From positions 1 through 64,000 of the forward strand of contig NZ_AZWQ01000017.1 of NCBI RefSeq assembly GCF_000514815.1: a stretch of DNA of 64,000 bases, written 5' to 3'. Numbering within the stretch: the first letter of the stretch is position 1; each line of letters starts with the position of its first letter. Under the pieces are notes generated by a model. That model was not told the DNA's origin. It searched no databases and saw only the letters and a list, made by a program, of their open reading frames with translations. A program made the position numbers and the translations under genes. Of this stretch, positions 1 through 7,107 are shown piece after piece. This stretch comes from Salinispora fenicalii (GTDB lineage Bacteria > Actinomycetota > Actinomycetes > Mycobacteriales > Micromonosporaceae).

Positions 1-223
1 CCGCCGACAACGACACGAACTCACCCTCGGCACGGGACCGAGCAATCACCGCAGCGTCCCGACGATCCCGGAACGCCTCAATCTCCTCCCACTCGTCAAT
101 ACCCACCAGGACGGCCACGGGCCGCTCGTACTTCGTGATGATCACCGGCTCACCAGTGCGCTCAACCCCGTCCAGCACCCGACCCGCGCCATCACGGAAC
201 TCCCGCAACGTAATCCTCGTCAT
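1..223 (-). CDS. Phd/YefM-type antitoxin, partial (3' end outside window)
   Basis: The first 74 codons read MTRITLREFRDG...RVLDGVERTGEPVIITKYERP, then a VAVLVGIDEWEEIE stretch. This is the pattern of Phd/YefM antitoxins, which bind operator DNA through the N-terminus and neutralise a cognate toxin (often RelE/Doc) through the C-terminus. The gene runs off the left edge, so the toxin, normally just downstream, would lie outside the window. The ATG is at 221-223. The match to the N-terminal family pattern is direct; the toxin partner is unknown. Confidence 0.75.
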   Translation of the reverse strand, partial: MTRITLREFRDGAGRVLDGVERTGEPVIITKYERPVAVLVGIDEWEEIEAFRDRRDAAVIARSRAEGEFVSLSA

Positions 224-230
224 GCACCAC

Positions 231-250
231 ACCGTACCATGCGGTACCGT
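231..250. promoter_or_regulatory. Possible antitoxin operator
   Basis: Immediately upstream of the Phd-like gene the element GTACC occurs twice, about 10 bp apart, the second copy inside the palindrome CGGTACCG. Phd-family antitoxins autoregulate through such repeated half-sites next to their start codon. Position and symmetry are visible; operator function is inferred. Confidence 0.3.
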
Positions 251-582
251 TTGACATGAGAAGAAGCGGCGCAGCCCGAGACCCCGGCCAAGCGAACCCG
301 CCGCCGACGGAGCCACTGGGCTAAAAATTGCTTCACCTAATCAAGAAGCGGCCCGGCCGAAGCCGGGCTGCGCGCACGCGCTACAGGCCTACGGCCCCGC
401 GCGCACGCCCACCTACGCGGACCGCCAGACCCGTGCACATATGCCTGTGCAGTGACATCGATGATCCTATTCGTCAGTGATCATCTGACATCAATCGTGA
501 CAGCAACCGGAGTGCACGTCAGGGCACAAACCAGCACGCCGCCAGCGCTGATCGTCGCTACCGCCCCTCGCGGCCTTCACCG
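251..582. other. Intergenic stretch holding one copy of a GC-rich repeat
   Basis: No convincing gene is seen here. The only notable structure is the GC-rich repeat at 361-430, shared with 3684-3754. It lies downstream of the immunity gene that ends at 583. Confidence 0.5.
361..430. repeat. GC-rich repeat, copy A (copy B at 3684-3754)
   Basis: Starts AGCCGGGCTGCGCGCACGCG, contains CGGCCCCGCGCGCACGC, and ends ACCGCCAG. The same order of blocks occurs at 3684-3754 with a few substitutions and a small indel. Both copies lie downstream of the 3' end of a polymorphic-toxin immunity gene, so they may mark the distal boundary of toxin/immunity cassettes. Confidence 0.55.
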
Positions 583-948
583 TCAGGGTGTCCCTCGCAA
601 CGGCCCGAAACGTGATGGACTGCGGTGATCTCCGTCATCCTCTTCCCATGCGACATTCGTTGCCAAGATGTAGTCAGGCCCGCCATTGACCAGATATCTC
701 GCGAGCGGTTCACCTGCCGTGACCATTACATCGAGAACTCCGTCCGCAAACACTTCTGGAGCTTTCTCGATACTGAGACTTCTATAGTCATCCCGAAGAT
801 GGAACGCTCGAACTCCAAAGAATGCGACATCGATCCGGTTTGGCACCTCACTACCGCTACCGACACAGCGCAAAAACAGCGTGGAGTGACTTATGGAGTA
901 ATCCCATAACCTGAAGGATCTATCCCAAGACTTCATGACCTGCGACAA
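583..948 (-). CDS. Immunity protein of orphan polymorphic-toxin module 1
   Basis: 121 aa. The N-terminal region (SWDRSFRLWDYSISHSTLFLR) and the central VAFFGVRAFHL block match a pattern seen in actinobacterial polymorphic-toxin immunity proteins. The start is a TTG at 948 with AGGAGG five bases upstream, placed one base after the TGA of the toxin module at 950. Such tight spacing suggests translational coupling, so immunity is made whenever the toxin is. A second in-frame start (ATG 936) lacks a comparable ribosome binding site. The immunity role is inferred mainly from position. No frameshift is seen, although the last 20 residues are Pro/Gly-rich and could be altered. Confidence 0.55.
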   Translation of the reverse strand: MSQVMKSWDRSFRLWDYSISHSTLFLRCVGSGSEVPNRIDVAFFGVRAFHLRDDYRSLSIEKAPEVFADGVLDVMVTAGEPLARYLVNGGPDYILATNVAWEEDDGDHRSPSRFGPLRGTP

Positions 949-949
949 C

Positions 950-1348
950 TCAGCCTCCTGGCATTGGGAAGGACGGCTGCGGGAAGTTTACAACCTTCCC
1001 GCCATCATAGAACGTAATACTGTCCCAAGAACGGTTACCGACCCGCACCGCAAGACCAGTCTTGCACATCTCCCACTCGGTCGCATACCAATTGTCACCC
1101 ATTCCACTCCGGTAAGCATTCGTGAACTTTTCGGCCGGAGTCGCACCATGGAAACCGTCGAGTCTGATATGCAGGCGAGTATTTGGATCGTTTACAGCTG
1201 CCCGCACATCCGCCTGCCATGAAGGTGAATCAAGATAATGCGTGTATCCGTTTCCGTCGGCGAACTCTCGGAGGCCGTGAGCACGCGTTCCGAGGGCGAC
1301 ATCGCCACCGCAGTTGTGTACGAGTACCGGGGTGTCACCGGCGAGCAC
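950..1348 (-). CDS. Orphan polymorphic toxin C-terminal module 1 (Hint-end TPVLVHN plus toxin domain)
   Basis: The frame begins SHTYYVLAGDTPVLVHN, the characteristic end of a Hint/pre-toxin autoprocessing domain, followed by about 120 residues starting GGDVALGTRAHGLREFAD, which resemble Bacterial toxin 27 (Ntox27)-type domains. An in-frame TGA at 1367-1369 sits just before this block, so the large delivery part of a normal secreted toxin is missing. The GTG at 1348 (codon of V in YYVLAG) is the first possible start but has no ribosome binding site. The module is therefore probably a silent cassette, expressed only if recombined behind a full toxin gene. Directly followed by its immunity gene. 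Confidence 0.6.
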   Translation of the reverse strand: MLAGDTPVLVHNCGGDVALGTRAHGLREFADGNGYTHYLDSPSWQADVRAAVNDPNTRLHIRLDGFHGATPAEKFTNAYRSGMGDNWYATEWEMCKTGLAVRVGNRSWDSITFYDGGKVVNFPQPSFPMPGG

Positions 1349-1562
1349 ATAGTACGTGTGGGATTTTCAGCCCGTCACGTAGTGTGACTTACGTGTTCAT
1401 GGCGTTTCACCTGGCCTTTCATGTGTAGCGCCAACTTGACACATCGAAATGTATCGGTGTTGACGGCGACGGTGACGGCAACCCGGAGAGACCGCCACCG
1501 ACAGCCCAGGACCTCGCTGCGTTGCCAGGCCAAACGCATCCCGCCCTCACCAGCACGCCTGG

Positions 1563-1580
1563 TATAGTGTCCGCTATACT
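1563..1580 (+). promoter_or_regulatory. Promoter/operator of the higBA-like pair
   Basis: TATAG TGTCCG CTATA is a perfect 5-bp inverted repeat (1563-1578). Its right arm merges into TATACT (1575-1580), a near-consensus -10 box. The ATG of the toxin is at 1587, so transcription would start at about the start codon and the mRNA would be essentially leaderless. A HigA-type antitoxin binding the palindrome would cover the -10. The sequence is direct; the regulation is inferred. Confidence 0.65.
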
Positions 1581-1586
1581 CTGGGG

Positions 1587-1949
1587 ATGGCCACCGACGA
1601 GTGGGAGATCTACCTCGTCAACGAGGTGCAGGAGTGGATCGACAGGCTCGATCCCCTCACCCACGCCCGCGTCGTACAGGCCATCGACCTACTCGCCGAA
1701 GCCGGCCCAGGACTCGGCCGGCCACTGGTCGACACGATCCACGGCTCCACCCTCGCCAACCTCAAAGAGCTACGCCCCGGCACCGTCCGCATCCTGTTCG
1801 CCTTCGACCCATGGCGCGCCAGCATCCTGCTCGTCGCCGGAGACAAAGCCGGACGATGGCAACAGTGGTACACCGAAGCGATCCCCCTTGCCGAGCAACG
1901 CTACGAGATCTACCTCAAGGAACGCGCCAAGGAGGACCGACAGCCATGA
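1587..1949 (+). CDS. higB: HigB/RelE-like toxin (Gp49 family)
   Basis: 120 aa. The order VQEWIDRLDP...ARVVQAIDLL...GPGLGRPLVDTI...LKELRP.TVRILFAFDP...LLVAGDKAG.WQQWY is that of the phage-derived Gp49/HigB mRNA interferases, which cleave mRNA at the ribosome. It overlaps the downstream antitoxin by four bases (ATGA), the usual higBA order (toxin first). The start is nine bases after the operator palindrome, with no leader. An intact, full-length family member. Confidence 0.85.
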   Translation: MATDEWEIYLVNEVQEWIDRLDPLTHARVVQAIDLLAEAGPGLGRPLVDTIHGSTLANLKELRPGTVRILFAFDPWRASILLVAGDKAGRWQQWYTEAIPLAEQRYEIYLKERAKEDRQP

Positions 1950-2263
1950 ACAGCTACACACGCTGGAGCGACATCCGCACCACACACGTTGAACGCGCCG
2001 GCGGCGAACAAGCCGTCGCAGACGGCAAACAGAAACTCCTCGCCACCGTCGTCGGACACCGACTCGCCGAAGTACGCCGCACCCGCGGCCTGACCCAACA
2101 GCAGGTCGCCGACCGTATGGGCGTCACCAAAGGCCGCATCTCCCAGATCGAACAAGGCAAGATCTCCGGCCAAGACATCGTCGCCCGATACGCCACCGCC
2201 CTCGGCGGACGCCTCCACCAAGCCATCTACTTCGACGACGGCAACATCGCCGCCATCGCATAG
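1946..2263 (+). CDS. higA: HigA-like XRE-family antitoxin
   Basis: 105 aa. Residues about 35-75 contain a classic Cro/C1 helix-turn-helix (RRTRGLTQQQVADRMGVTKG then RISQIEQGK). The C-terminal tail (ALGGRLHQAIYF) is typical of HigA partners. The ATG at 1946 overlaps the toxin stop; AAGGAGGA lies about ten bases upstream. It should bind HigB and repress the promoter at 1563-1580. Confidence 0.85.
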   Translation: MNSYTRWSDIRTTHVERAGGEQAVADGKQKLLATVVGHRLAEVRRTRGLTQQQVADRMGVTKGRISQIEQGKISGQDIVARYATALGGRLHQAIYFDDGNIAAIA

Positions 2264-2275
2264 CCCAACCCACAC

Positions 2276-3560
2276 ACCAAGATCTGTGAGGGTTGCTGTC
2301 AAGGGGCGGCTTGGATGATCCACCAGATTTGGCGTGCTATGTAGCGTTTGAGGACGCGGGTGATCTCGCGTGGAGTGCGGCCTTCGGTGGTGCGGCGAGT
2401 GATGTAGTCCTTGGTCGGTTGGTGGTATCGCTGGCGGGACTTGGCAATGGTGTGGATGGCGGAGTTGAGGGTCCGGTCGCCGCCGCGGTTAAGGCGGTGG
2501 CGGACGGTGCGGCCAGAGCTGGCGGGCACGGGGCTGACCCCGGCGAGGGCGGCGAAGGCGGCTTCGCTGCGGACGCGCCCGTGGTGCGACCAGGAGATGA
2601 GAGCGACCGCAGCCGTGACGGGGCCGATGCCGGGCTGCTTGAGCAGTGGCGGACACATGGCGGTGACCAGGTCGCGGATGTGGCGCAGGTTCGTGGCCAG
2701 CAGCCGGTCAAGGTCACGGATGTGGTTGGCCAGGGCGGTCATCTGGTCGCGGCGCAGGCGTGCGAGCGTGTCCGCGTCCTCGCCGGCGGTGAGGTCGGCG
2801 GCGAGGCGGACCTGCTGGTCGGTGTTTCGGCCGCGGAACTGGTCGCGTAACTCGTCGTCGGCGGTGAGGATCAGCGACTTGAACAGGTTGACCGTGGCGG
2901 TGCGGGTGTCGGTGTAGTGGCGGCGGCAGGCGTGCAGGATTCGTAGGGCTTCGCGGTCGCCGTCGGCGCGCGGCGTGGTGGTGTGGTCGGCGGCCAGGAC
3001 GGCTCTGGCGGAGTGGACCGCGTCCAGGGAGTCGGACTTGCCGCCGCGCCGCCGGGCCGTCGCCGTGGGTTTGGGCGCCTCGAAGACGGTCTCGTTGGCG
3101 GTGCGAAGTGCGTGTAGCAGTCCGACTCCGTGCGAGCGTGCACTGTCCAGTGCCCAGGCGCGACGGCCGGAGCCGAGCCCATTGGTGTGCTCACCAGCCC
3201 AGGCCAGCAGGGAGGCGACACCGTCGGTTGTGGCCGTGACGGTGAGTTCGGCCAGGACTGACCCGACCGGCGAAACCACCGCCGCGGTGTGGGTGTCGGT
3301 GTGAGTGTCCACGCCGATGATCGCGTCGACGCGATCTGCGAGTCGTTCTGCCAGGACGGACGACACGGGGTCTCCTCTTCTTAGGCCGACATTCGGACAG
3401 CGTCGGCCCGGGAGGCGACCACCCGGCGGCACATCTGTGATGAGTCACGCGACAAGCACGGACAGGCTTCTGATCAGGCCAGCAAGGCGGGCCGGGTCGG
3501 CGCCGGCGACCCACGAGGACAAGTCCGACGAATGGCACACCGTGGTGGCCAGATCTTGGT
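2276..3560 (-). mobile_element. IS110-family insertion sequence, apparently intact
   Basis: A DEDD-type transposase gene lies between an 11-bp inverted repeat, ACCAAGATCTG at 2276-2286 and its complement at 3550-3560. On the transposase's strand about 180-195 nt of noncoding DNA lie upstream of the start and only about 20 nt downstream, the layout of IS110-group elements that encode a bridge RNA in the long noncoding end. Element limits are inferred from the inverted repeats; no target duplication is expected for this family. Confidence 0.6.
2299..3366 (-). CDS. IS110-family transposase (DEDD recombinase)
   Basis: 355 aa. The N-terminal RuvC-like domain starts IIGVDTHTDTHTAAVV, with the expected acidic positions continuing in WALDSARSHGVG and KSDSLDAVHSARAVL; the usual Glu of the second motif is Asp here. 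The C-terminal Transposase_20 domain has PGIGPVTAAVALI, the SGRTVRHR serine region and RGGDRTLNSAIHTIA. The GTG at 3366 was chosen because AGAGGAGA lies five bases upstream. Full length and without frameshifts, so the element may be active. Confidence 0.9.
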   Translation of the reverse strand: MSSVLAERLADRVDAIIGVDTHTDTHTAAVVSPVGSVLAELTVTATTDGVASLLAWAGEHTNGLGSGRRAWALDSARSHGVGLLHALRTANETVFEAPKPTATARRRGGKSDSLDAVHSARAVLAADHTTTPRADGDREALRILHACRRHYTDTRTATVNLFKSLILTADDELRDQFRGRNTDQQVRLAADLTAGEDADTLARLRRDQMTALANHIRDLDRLLATNLRHIRDLVTAMCPPLLKQPGIGPVTAAVALISWSHHGRVRSEAAFAALAGVSPVPASSGRTVRHRLNRGGDRTLNSAIHTIAKSRQRYHQPTKDYITRRTTEGRTPREITRVLKRYIARQIWWIIQAAP

Positions 3561-4085
3561 TGAGTCACTCGCAGATCACCGACGCCGGACCGTACCGGCA
3601 CCAATCCCTCCCGGAACCGGCACACCTATAGAAACGTCCGACAGGCTCAAAACTGCTCTACAGGATCAACAACAGCCCGCCAGAGCCGGGCCGCGCACGC
3701 ACTGCAGCCGTTCCGGCCCCGCGCGCACGCGCGCCCACGCAACAAGACCGCCAGGAGTCCTGGCAGCCGATCAGACCCCACCACGCCGGAGGCCGTAACG
3801 ATCGCCAAGCATGGCCAAGCAGCTCGGTGCTCCCGGCGATCGCCGCCACGCCACGCAAGCGCGCCGTGGCACCGAGCCACTTAGCCGGCTACGCCGTGCG
3901 CTTATGACCTCGCACTATGGCACAGCCCGTGACATCCCGCTATATAGATGTCCAAATGCCTCTGACGGCGACGCTGACGGCAACGCCGACGCACGGTTAC
4001 ACCTTTCAGCGACTGCCAACGCACAGCGGAGTAGCACCAGAGGGTGTCCCCAATAGCACCACTCCCCCAACTTCGCGGTTACTCC
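3561..4085. other. Intergenic stretch between IS110 and the second toxin module
   Basis: No gene is seen. It contains GC repeat copy B (3684-3754) and, at about 3950-3990, the block CTGACGGCGACG.TGACGGCAAC, also present near 1460-1482 beside the first module. It looks like the non-coding flank of the toxin cassettes. Confidence 0.45.
3684..3754. repeat. GC-rich repeat, copy B
   Basis: AGCCGGGCCGCGCACGCA, then CGGCCCCGCGCGCACGCGCG and GACCGCCAG, in the same order as copy A at 361-430. It lies about 330 bp beyond the end of the second immunity gene, as copy A lies about 155 bp beyond the first. Confidence 0.55.
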
Positions 4086-4390
4086 TCAATCGCCAACAAA
4101 CCACAAGTAGCTATGCGGCTTCCGAATACCAGTCGAACACAGCGAACGTAGCTCCTGGACGAAATCATTGTTCTCCGAGAGGAGATCCGGCCTGCTAATT
4201 TGGAGCTGTCAAGCTCAGCAGCCAGACTTTCCATCTGGCCACGGTTATATATCGTATTGCCATAAGGATCAATATGGCCAAGCATTGGAAAATCGGCCCT
4301 TTCACGCCAGCCCACGAGGCGTGGGTACGGTCGCTCGGCGATCGCAACAACCCGCCCTAGCTGGTCCTTCAGCACCACCGACGTGCCCAT
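4086..4390 (-). pseudogene. Frameshifted immunity gene of toxin module 2
   Basis: The ATG at 4390 has a G-rich ribosome binding region and opens MGTSVVLKDQLGRVV...RYP-like...GHIDPYGNTIYNRGQ, a pattern found in small immunity proteins beside polymorphic toxins. After the ELDSS codons near 4200 the family-like continuation (SRPDLLSENNDFVQEL, then PHSYLWFVGD and stop at 4086) is in another frame, so an indel near 4198-4205 breaks the gene. The uncorrected frame ends at 4079 with an unrelated tail. It starts four bases after the natural end of the toxin frame. Confidence 0.6.
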
Positions 4391-4394
4391 ACCT

Positions 4395-4772
4395 CTACCC
4401 CCGCCCAGGGAAAATAGTAACCAGATCGCCGCCATATGGATCGCGAATGACAGTATAGAAGGTGGTTTATTTCCCTTTAGCTATGCCGACAACACGCCCC
4501 GCATTGATGACATACTTAATATTTCCGTTCTCCTGCCTGATACCGATTTGGCCAGCCGAGCCCCGAGCAAGAGCTCCAAAGTCCTCGTCTTTGCCAAAGT
4601 AGCCCGCGTTAGGATCCCAGTCCTTGCCATCCTTAAGGTGCCGATCCTTAGCGTGCTGAATTCCTTCTAGATCAAACTCACAGCCACCCGTATTGTGCAC
4701 CAGCACCGGCGTGTTGCCGGCGAGCACATAGTACGTGTGGATGTCAGCGACGGTGAGGTTGTAGGCCGCTTC
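4395..4772 (-). pseudogene. Orphan polymorphic toxin C-terminal module 2, stopped by a nonsense codon
   Basis: The frame reads [19 protein letters not shown] then NTPVLVHN, an unmistakable Hint-domain end, followed by a toxin domain with GIQHAKDRH, AGYFGKDEDF and VVGIAKG. A TAA at 4467-4469 interrupts it; the same frame continues TTFYTVIRDPYGGDLVTIFPG to a TAG at 4395-4397, a fitting toxin C-terminus. A further in-frame TAA at 4773-4775 cuts it from any upstream toxin body. The His-x3-Arg-His motif and final VVTxFPG-like tail suggest a BECR-type ribonuclease fold, which is inference. Confidence 0.65.
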
Positions 4773-4995
4773 TTACCGACCGTCACGGTCCCGGACTCGT
4801 CGTTGATTGTCATCCGTGGGTGTTGAGCTGCACAAACGCCGTCATGAGGTACTCATCGTTTGTCGCTGATTGGCAGCGCTTGGCGTGGGTTTTCGGGGGG
4901 TTAGCGGGGACATCAGTGCCCGGTGCCCGGTGGGTAGGGATGGCCATGGACGTGCGTCCGCGGATGTGGCGGCCAATGCCTACAAGGGTGTGCCG

Positions 4996-5213
4996 CTACC
5001 GCTGTTGCTTGGTGGGAGTGGCGCGGCGACGGCGCCGCAGCTCGCGTTGGGCCTGTGCACGAGCGCATTCGCGGCTACAGTACTTGACGCCTTCGGTGCG
5101 GTTTTGTCCGAACTCGGCTCGGCCGCGCTGGCGGACGAAGGGCCGGCGGCAGGGTTCGTTGGCGCAGTGGCGCACTGTGGCCCGCTCGGCGCTGGCGGTG
5201 ATCGTGTCCCGGC
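4996..5213 (-). pseudogene. C-terminal fragment of a zinc-finger protein
   Basis: On the minus strand the frame ending at 4996 reads [20 protein letters not shown] and continues to [18 protein letters not shown], then RRRRR. The C-x4-C and C-x3-C pairs look like a zinc-binding module followed by a basic tail. The upstream part is replaced at about 5205 by ISL3 transposase sequence running the other way, so this is a truncated gene end. The parent family was not identified. Confidence 0.5.
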
Positions 5214-6333
5214 ATACCGCCCTGCGGGCCCTGCTGCGCCTGCCGCTGCCGCAGCGCCCGGTGCCCCGCGTGCTCGGGGTGGACGACTTCGCGTTGTGTC
5301 GACGCCGACGTTATGCCACCGTCCTGATCGACGCGGACACCCGTGAGCGCGTCGATGTGCTGCCCGACCGCGAGGCCCACACGTTAGAGACGTGGCCGCG
5401 TGAGCATCCCGGTGTCGAGGTGGTGTGCCGGGACTCCTCCGACGCTTACGCCGAAGCGGTCCGCCGCGCCCTACCCGCAGCGTTGCAGGTCGCCGACCGC
5501 TGGCATCTGTGGCACAACCTCGCCGAGGCCGTCCGCAAAGAGGTCACCACCCACAGCATGTACTGGGCCACCGCCGGCCCACCGCCACAGCAAGGCATCC
5601 AGGCGGCGACGACCCGACACCGGTGGCAGCAGATCCACAACCAGCTCGACAAAGGGCATCGAGCCTACTCGAATGCGCCCGCCGACTCCACCTCGGCCCC
5701 AACACCATCAAACGCCACACCCACATCAGCCAACCCAAACGCCTGGTCCGCGCACCGCAGTACCGGCCCACCCTCATCGACCCCTACCATGACCACCTAC
5801 GCCGACGCCGGGAACAAGACCCCACCGTCGACGCTACGCAACTCCTCGCCGAGATCAAGGAACTGAGCAACACCGGCAGCCTCAACCTGCTCTACCGCTA
5901 CATCACCCAAGACCGCGTCGAAGCCGACCGCCCAGCCATATCGCCCCGACGCCTCACCCGCTACCTCCCGACCCCACCCGAAAAGCTCACAGACCATCAA
6001 CGCACACTCGTCGACGCCCTCACCAGCACCTGCCCGCAGATGACCGCGCTGGCCGGCTTCATCGACTCGTTCGCCGCGCTCCTCACACCCGCAGCCGGCA
6101 ACAACGACCGCCTCACCGCGTGGATCACCGAGGTCAAGGCCACGGACCTACCCCACCTACACACATTCACCCGCGGCCTCGACCTTGACCGCGACGCCGT
6201 CAACGCCGCCCTGACCCACCCCATCCACAACGGCGGCACCGAAAGCGTCAACACCAAAACCAAACTGATCAAACGACAAATGTACGGACGAACGGGCTTC
6301 GCTCTCCTGCGCCATCGAATCCTGCTCGGCTGA
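5205..6333 (+). pseudogene. ISL3-family transposase, 5'-truncated and frameshifted
   Basis: [52 protein letters not shown] and [15 protein letters not shown] are signature blocks of ISL3 (DDE_Tnp_ISL3) transposases. Near 5660 the family sequence moves to another frame ([17 protein letters not shown]) and continues to IHNGGTESVNTKTKLIKRQM, YGRTGFALLRHRILLG and stop. The N-terminal zinc-finger/HTH region is absent, replaced by unrelated DNA. Not functional as it stands. Confidence 0.85.
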
Positions 6334-6371
6334 CCAGCACCCCCCGTCACCACCGAATGTGAGACAGAGCC
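5205..6371 (+). mobile_element. ISL3-family element remnant with right end
   Basis: Downstream of the transposase the sequence ends AATGTGAGACAGAGCC at 6371; read outward this is GGCTCTGTCTCACATT, the usual start of actinobacterial ISL3 terminal repeats. No matching left terminal repeat is found upstream, consistent with loss of the left end at the zinc-finger junction. Confidence 0.6.
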
Positions 6372-6435
6372 GAAATCTACGCAGTCCCCAGCCACAGGTC
6401 GGTAGCATCTGGCAGTCAGCCGCCTGAGACACGGA

Positions 6436-7107
6436 TCAGTCCGGCGCGTACCCGGCCGCCCGCCGCCGCAACGCGTCGAGGTCGAGCACCACGACCGAGA
6501 GGCGACTGGTGCGCACCCAGCCCGAGTCGCGTAACACGCGCAGGGACTTGGTGACAGCCTCCCGTGACGCACCGATCCAGCCGGCCAGCTCGTCCTGGGA
6601 CAGCCGGACGGCGACGTGGATGCCGTTGTCCACCGGGGTGCCGAACCGTTCGGCCAGTTCCACCAGGCGGGCCGCCACGCGGCCGGTACTGTCCTGGGCG
6701 CCGAACTCGATTCGTTTGCGGTCGGCGTCACGCAACCGTTCCGCGAGTAGCCGCATGAGCTGGAAGGCGACGCGTCCCTGTTGTTGTAGGTACTCCTGGA
6801 ATCCGGCCGGTGGCATGACGAGTGCGGTGACGGGGTCCAGCGCCTGCACGGTTGCCGAGCGTGGCAGACGGTCTACTGCGGACAGTTCGCCGAGGAGTGC
6901 TCCGGGTCCGCGTACCGCGAGCAGGATCTCGGTGCCGGAGGAGCTGTGGCAGGAGGCTTTGACCCGGCCAGCGACGAGGGCGGCGACCCATCCTGATTGG
7001 TCGGCTTCACGGAAGAGGACGTCGCCGCGTTGCCAATGGCGGGTGGTGGCGCGTTGGCGGAAGGCGTCACGTTCGCTGTCGGTCAGGGTGCTCCAGAATT
7101 CGTTCAC
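6436..7107 (-). CDS. Crp/Fnr-family transcriptional regulator
   Basis: 223 aa. Residues about 10-120 form a cyclic-nucleotide-binding jelly roll (HWQRGDVLFREADQSGWVAA, GPGALLGELSAVDRLPRSATV) including the GELS and R(S)A elements that contact a cyclic nucleotide phosphate. Residues about 150-215 hold a winged HTH (LSQDELAGWIGASREAVTKS). The GTG at 7107 overlaps the TGA of the upstream cyclase gene (GTGA), so both are co-translated. The pairing suggests that this protein senses the product of the neighbouring cyclase. Confidence 0.85.
   Translation of the reverse strand: MNEFWSTLTDSERDAFRQRATTRHWQRGDVLFREADQSGWVAALVAGRVKASCHSSSGTEILLAVRGPGALLGELSAVDRLPRSATVQALDPVTALVMPPAGFQEYLQQQGRVAFQLMRLLAERLRDADRKRIEFGAQDSTGRVAARLVELAERFGTPVDNGIHVAVRLSQDELAGWIGASREAVTKSLRVLRDSGWVRTSRLSVVVLDLDALRRRAAGYAPD

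Noticed and set aside
2293..2850. Long plus-strand open frame over the IS110 transposase
   Set aside because: It is the antisense of a clearly homologous transposase and shows only GC-rich composition.
5660..5660. Programmed frameshift in the ISL3 transposase
   Set aside because: ISL3 elements are not known to use it, no slippery heptamer is evident, and the 5' third of the gene is missing anyway.
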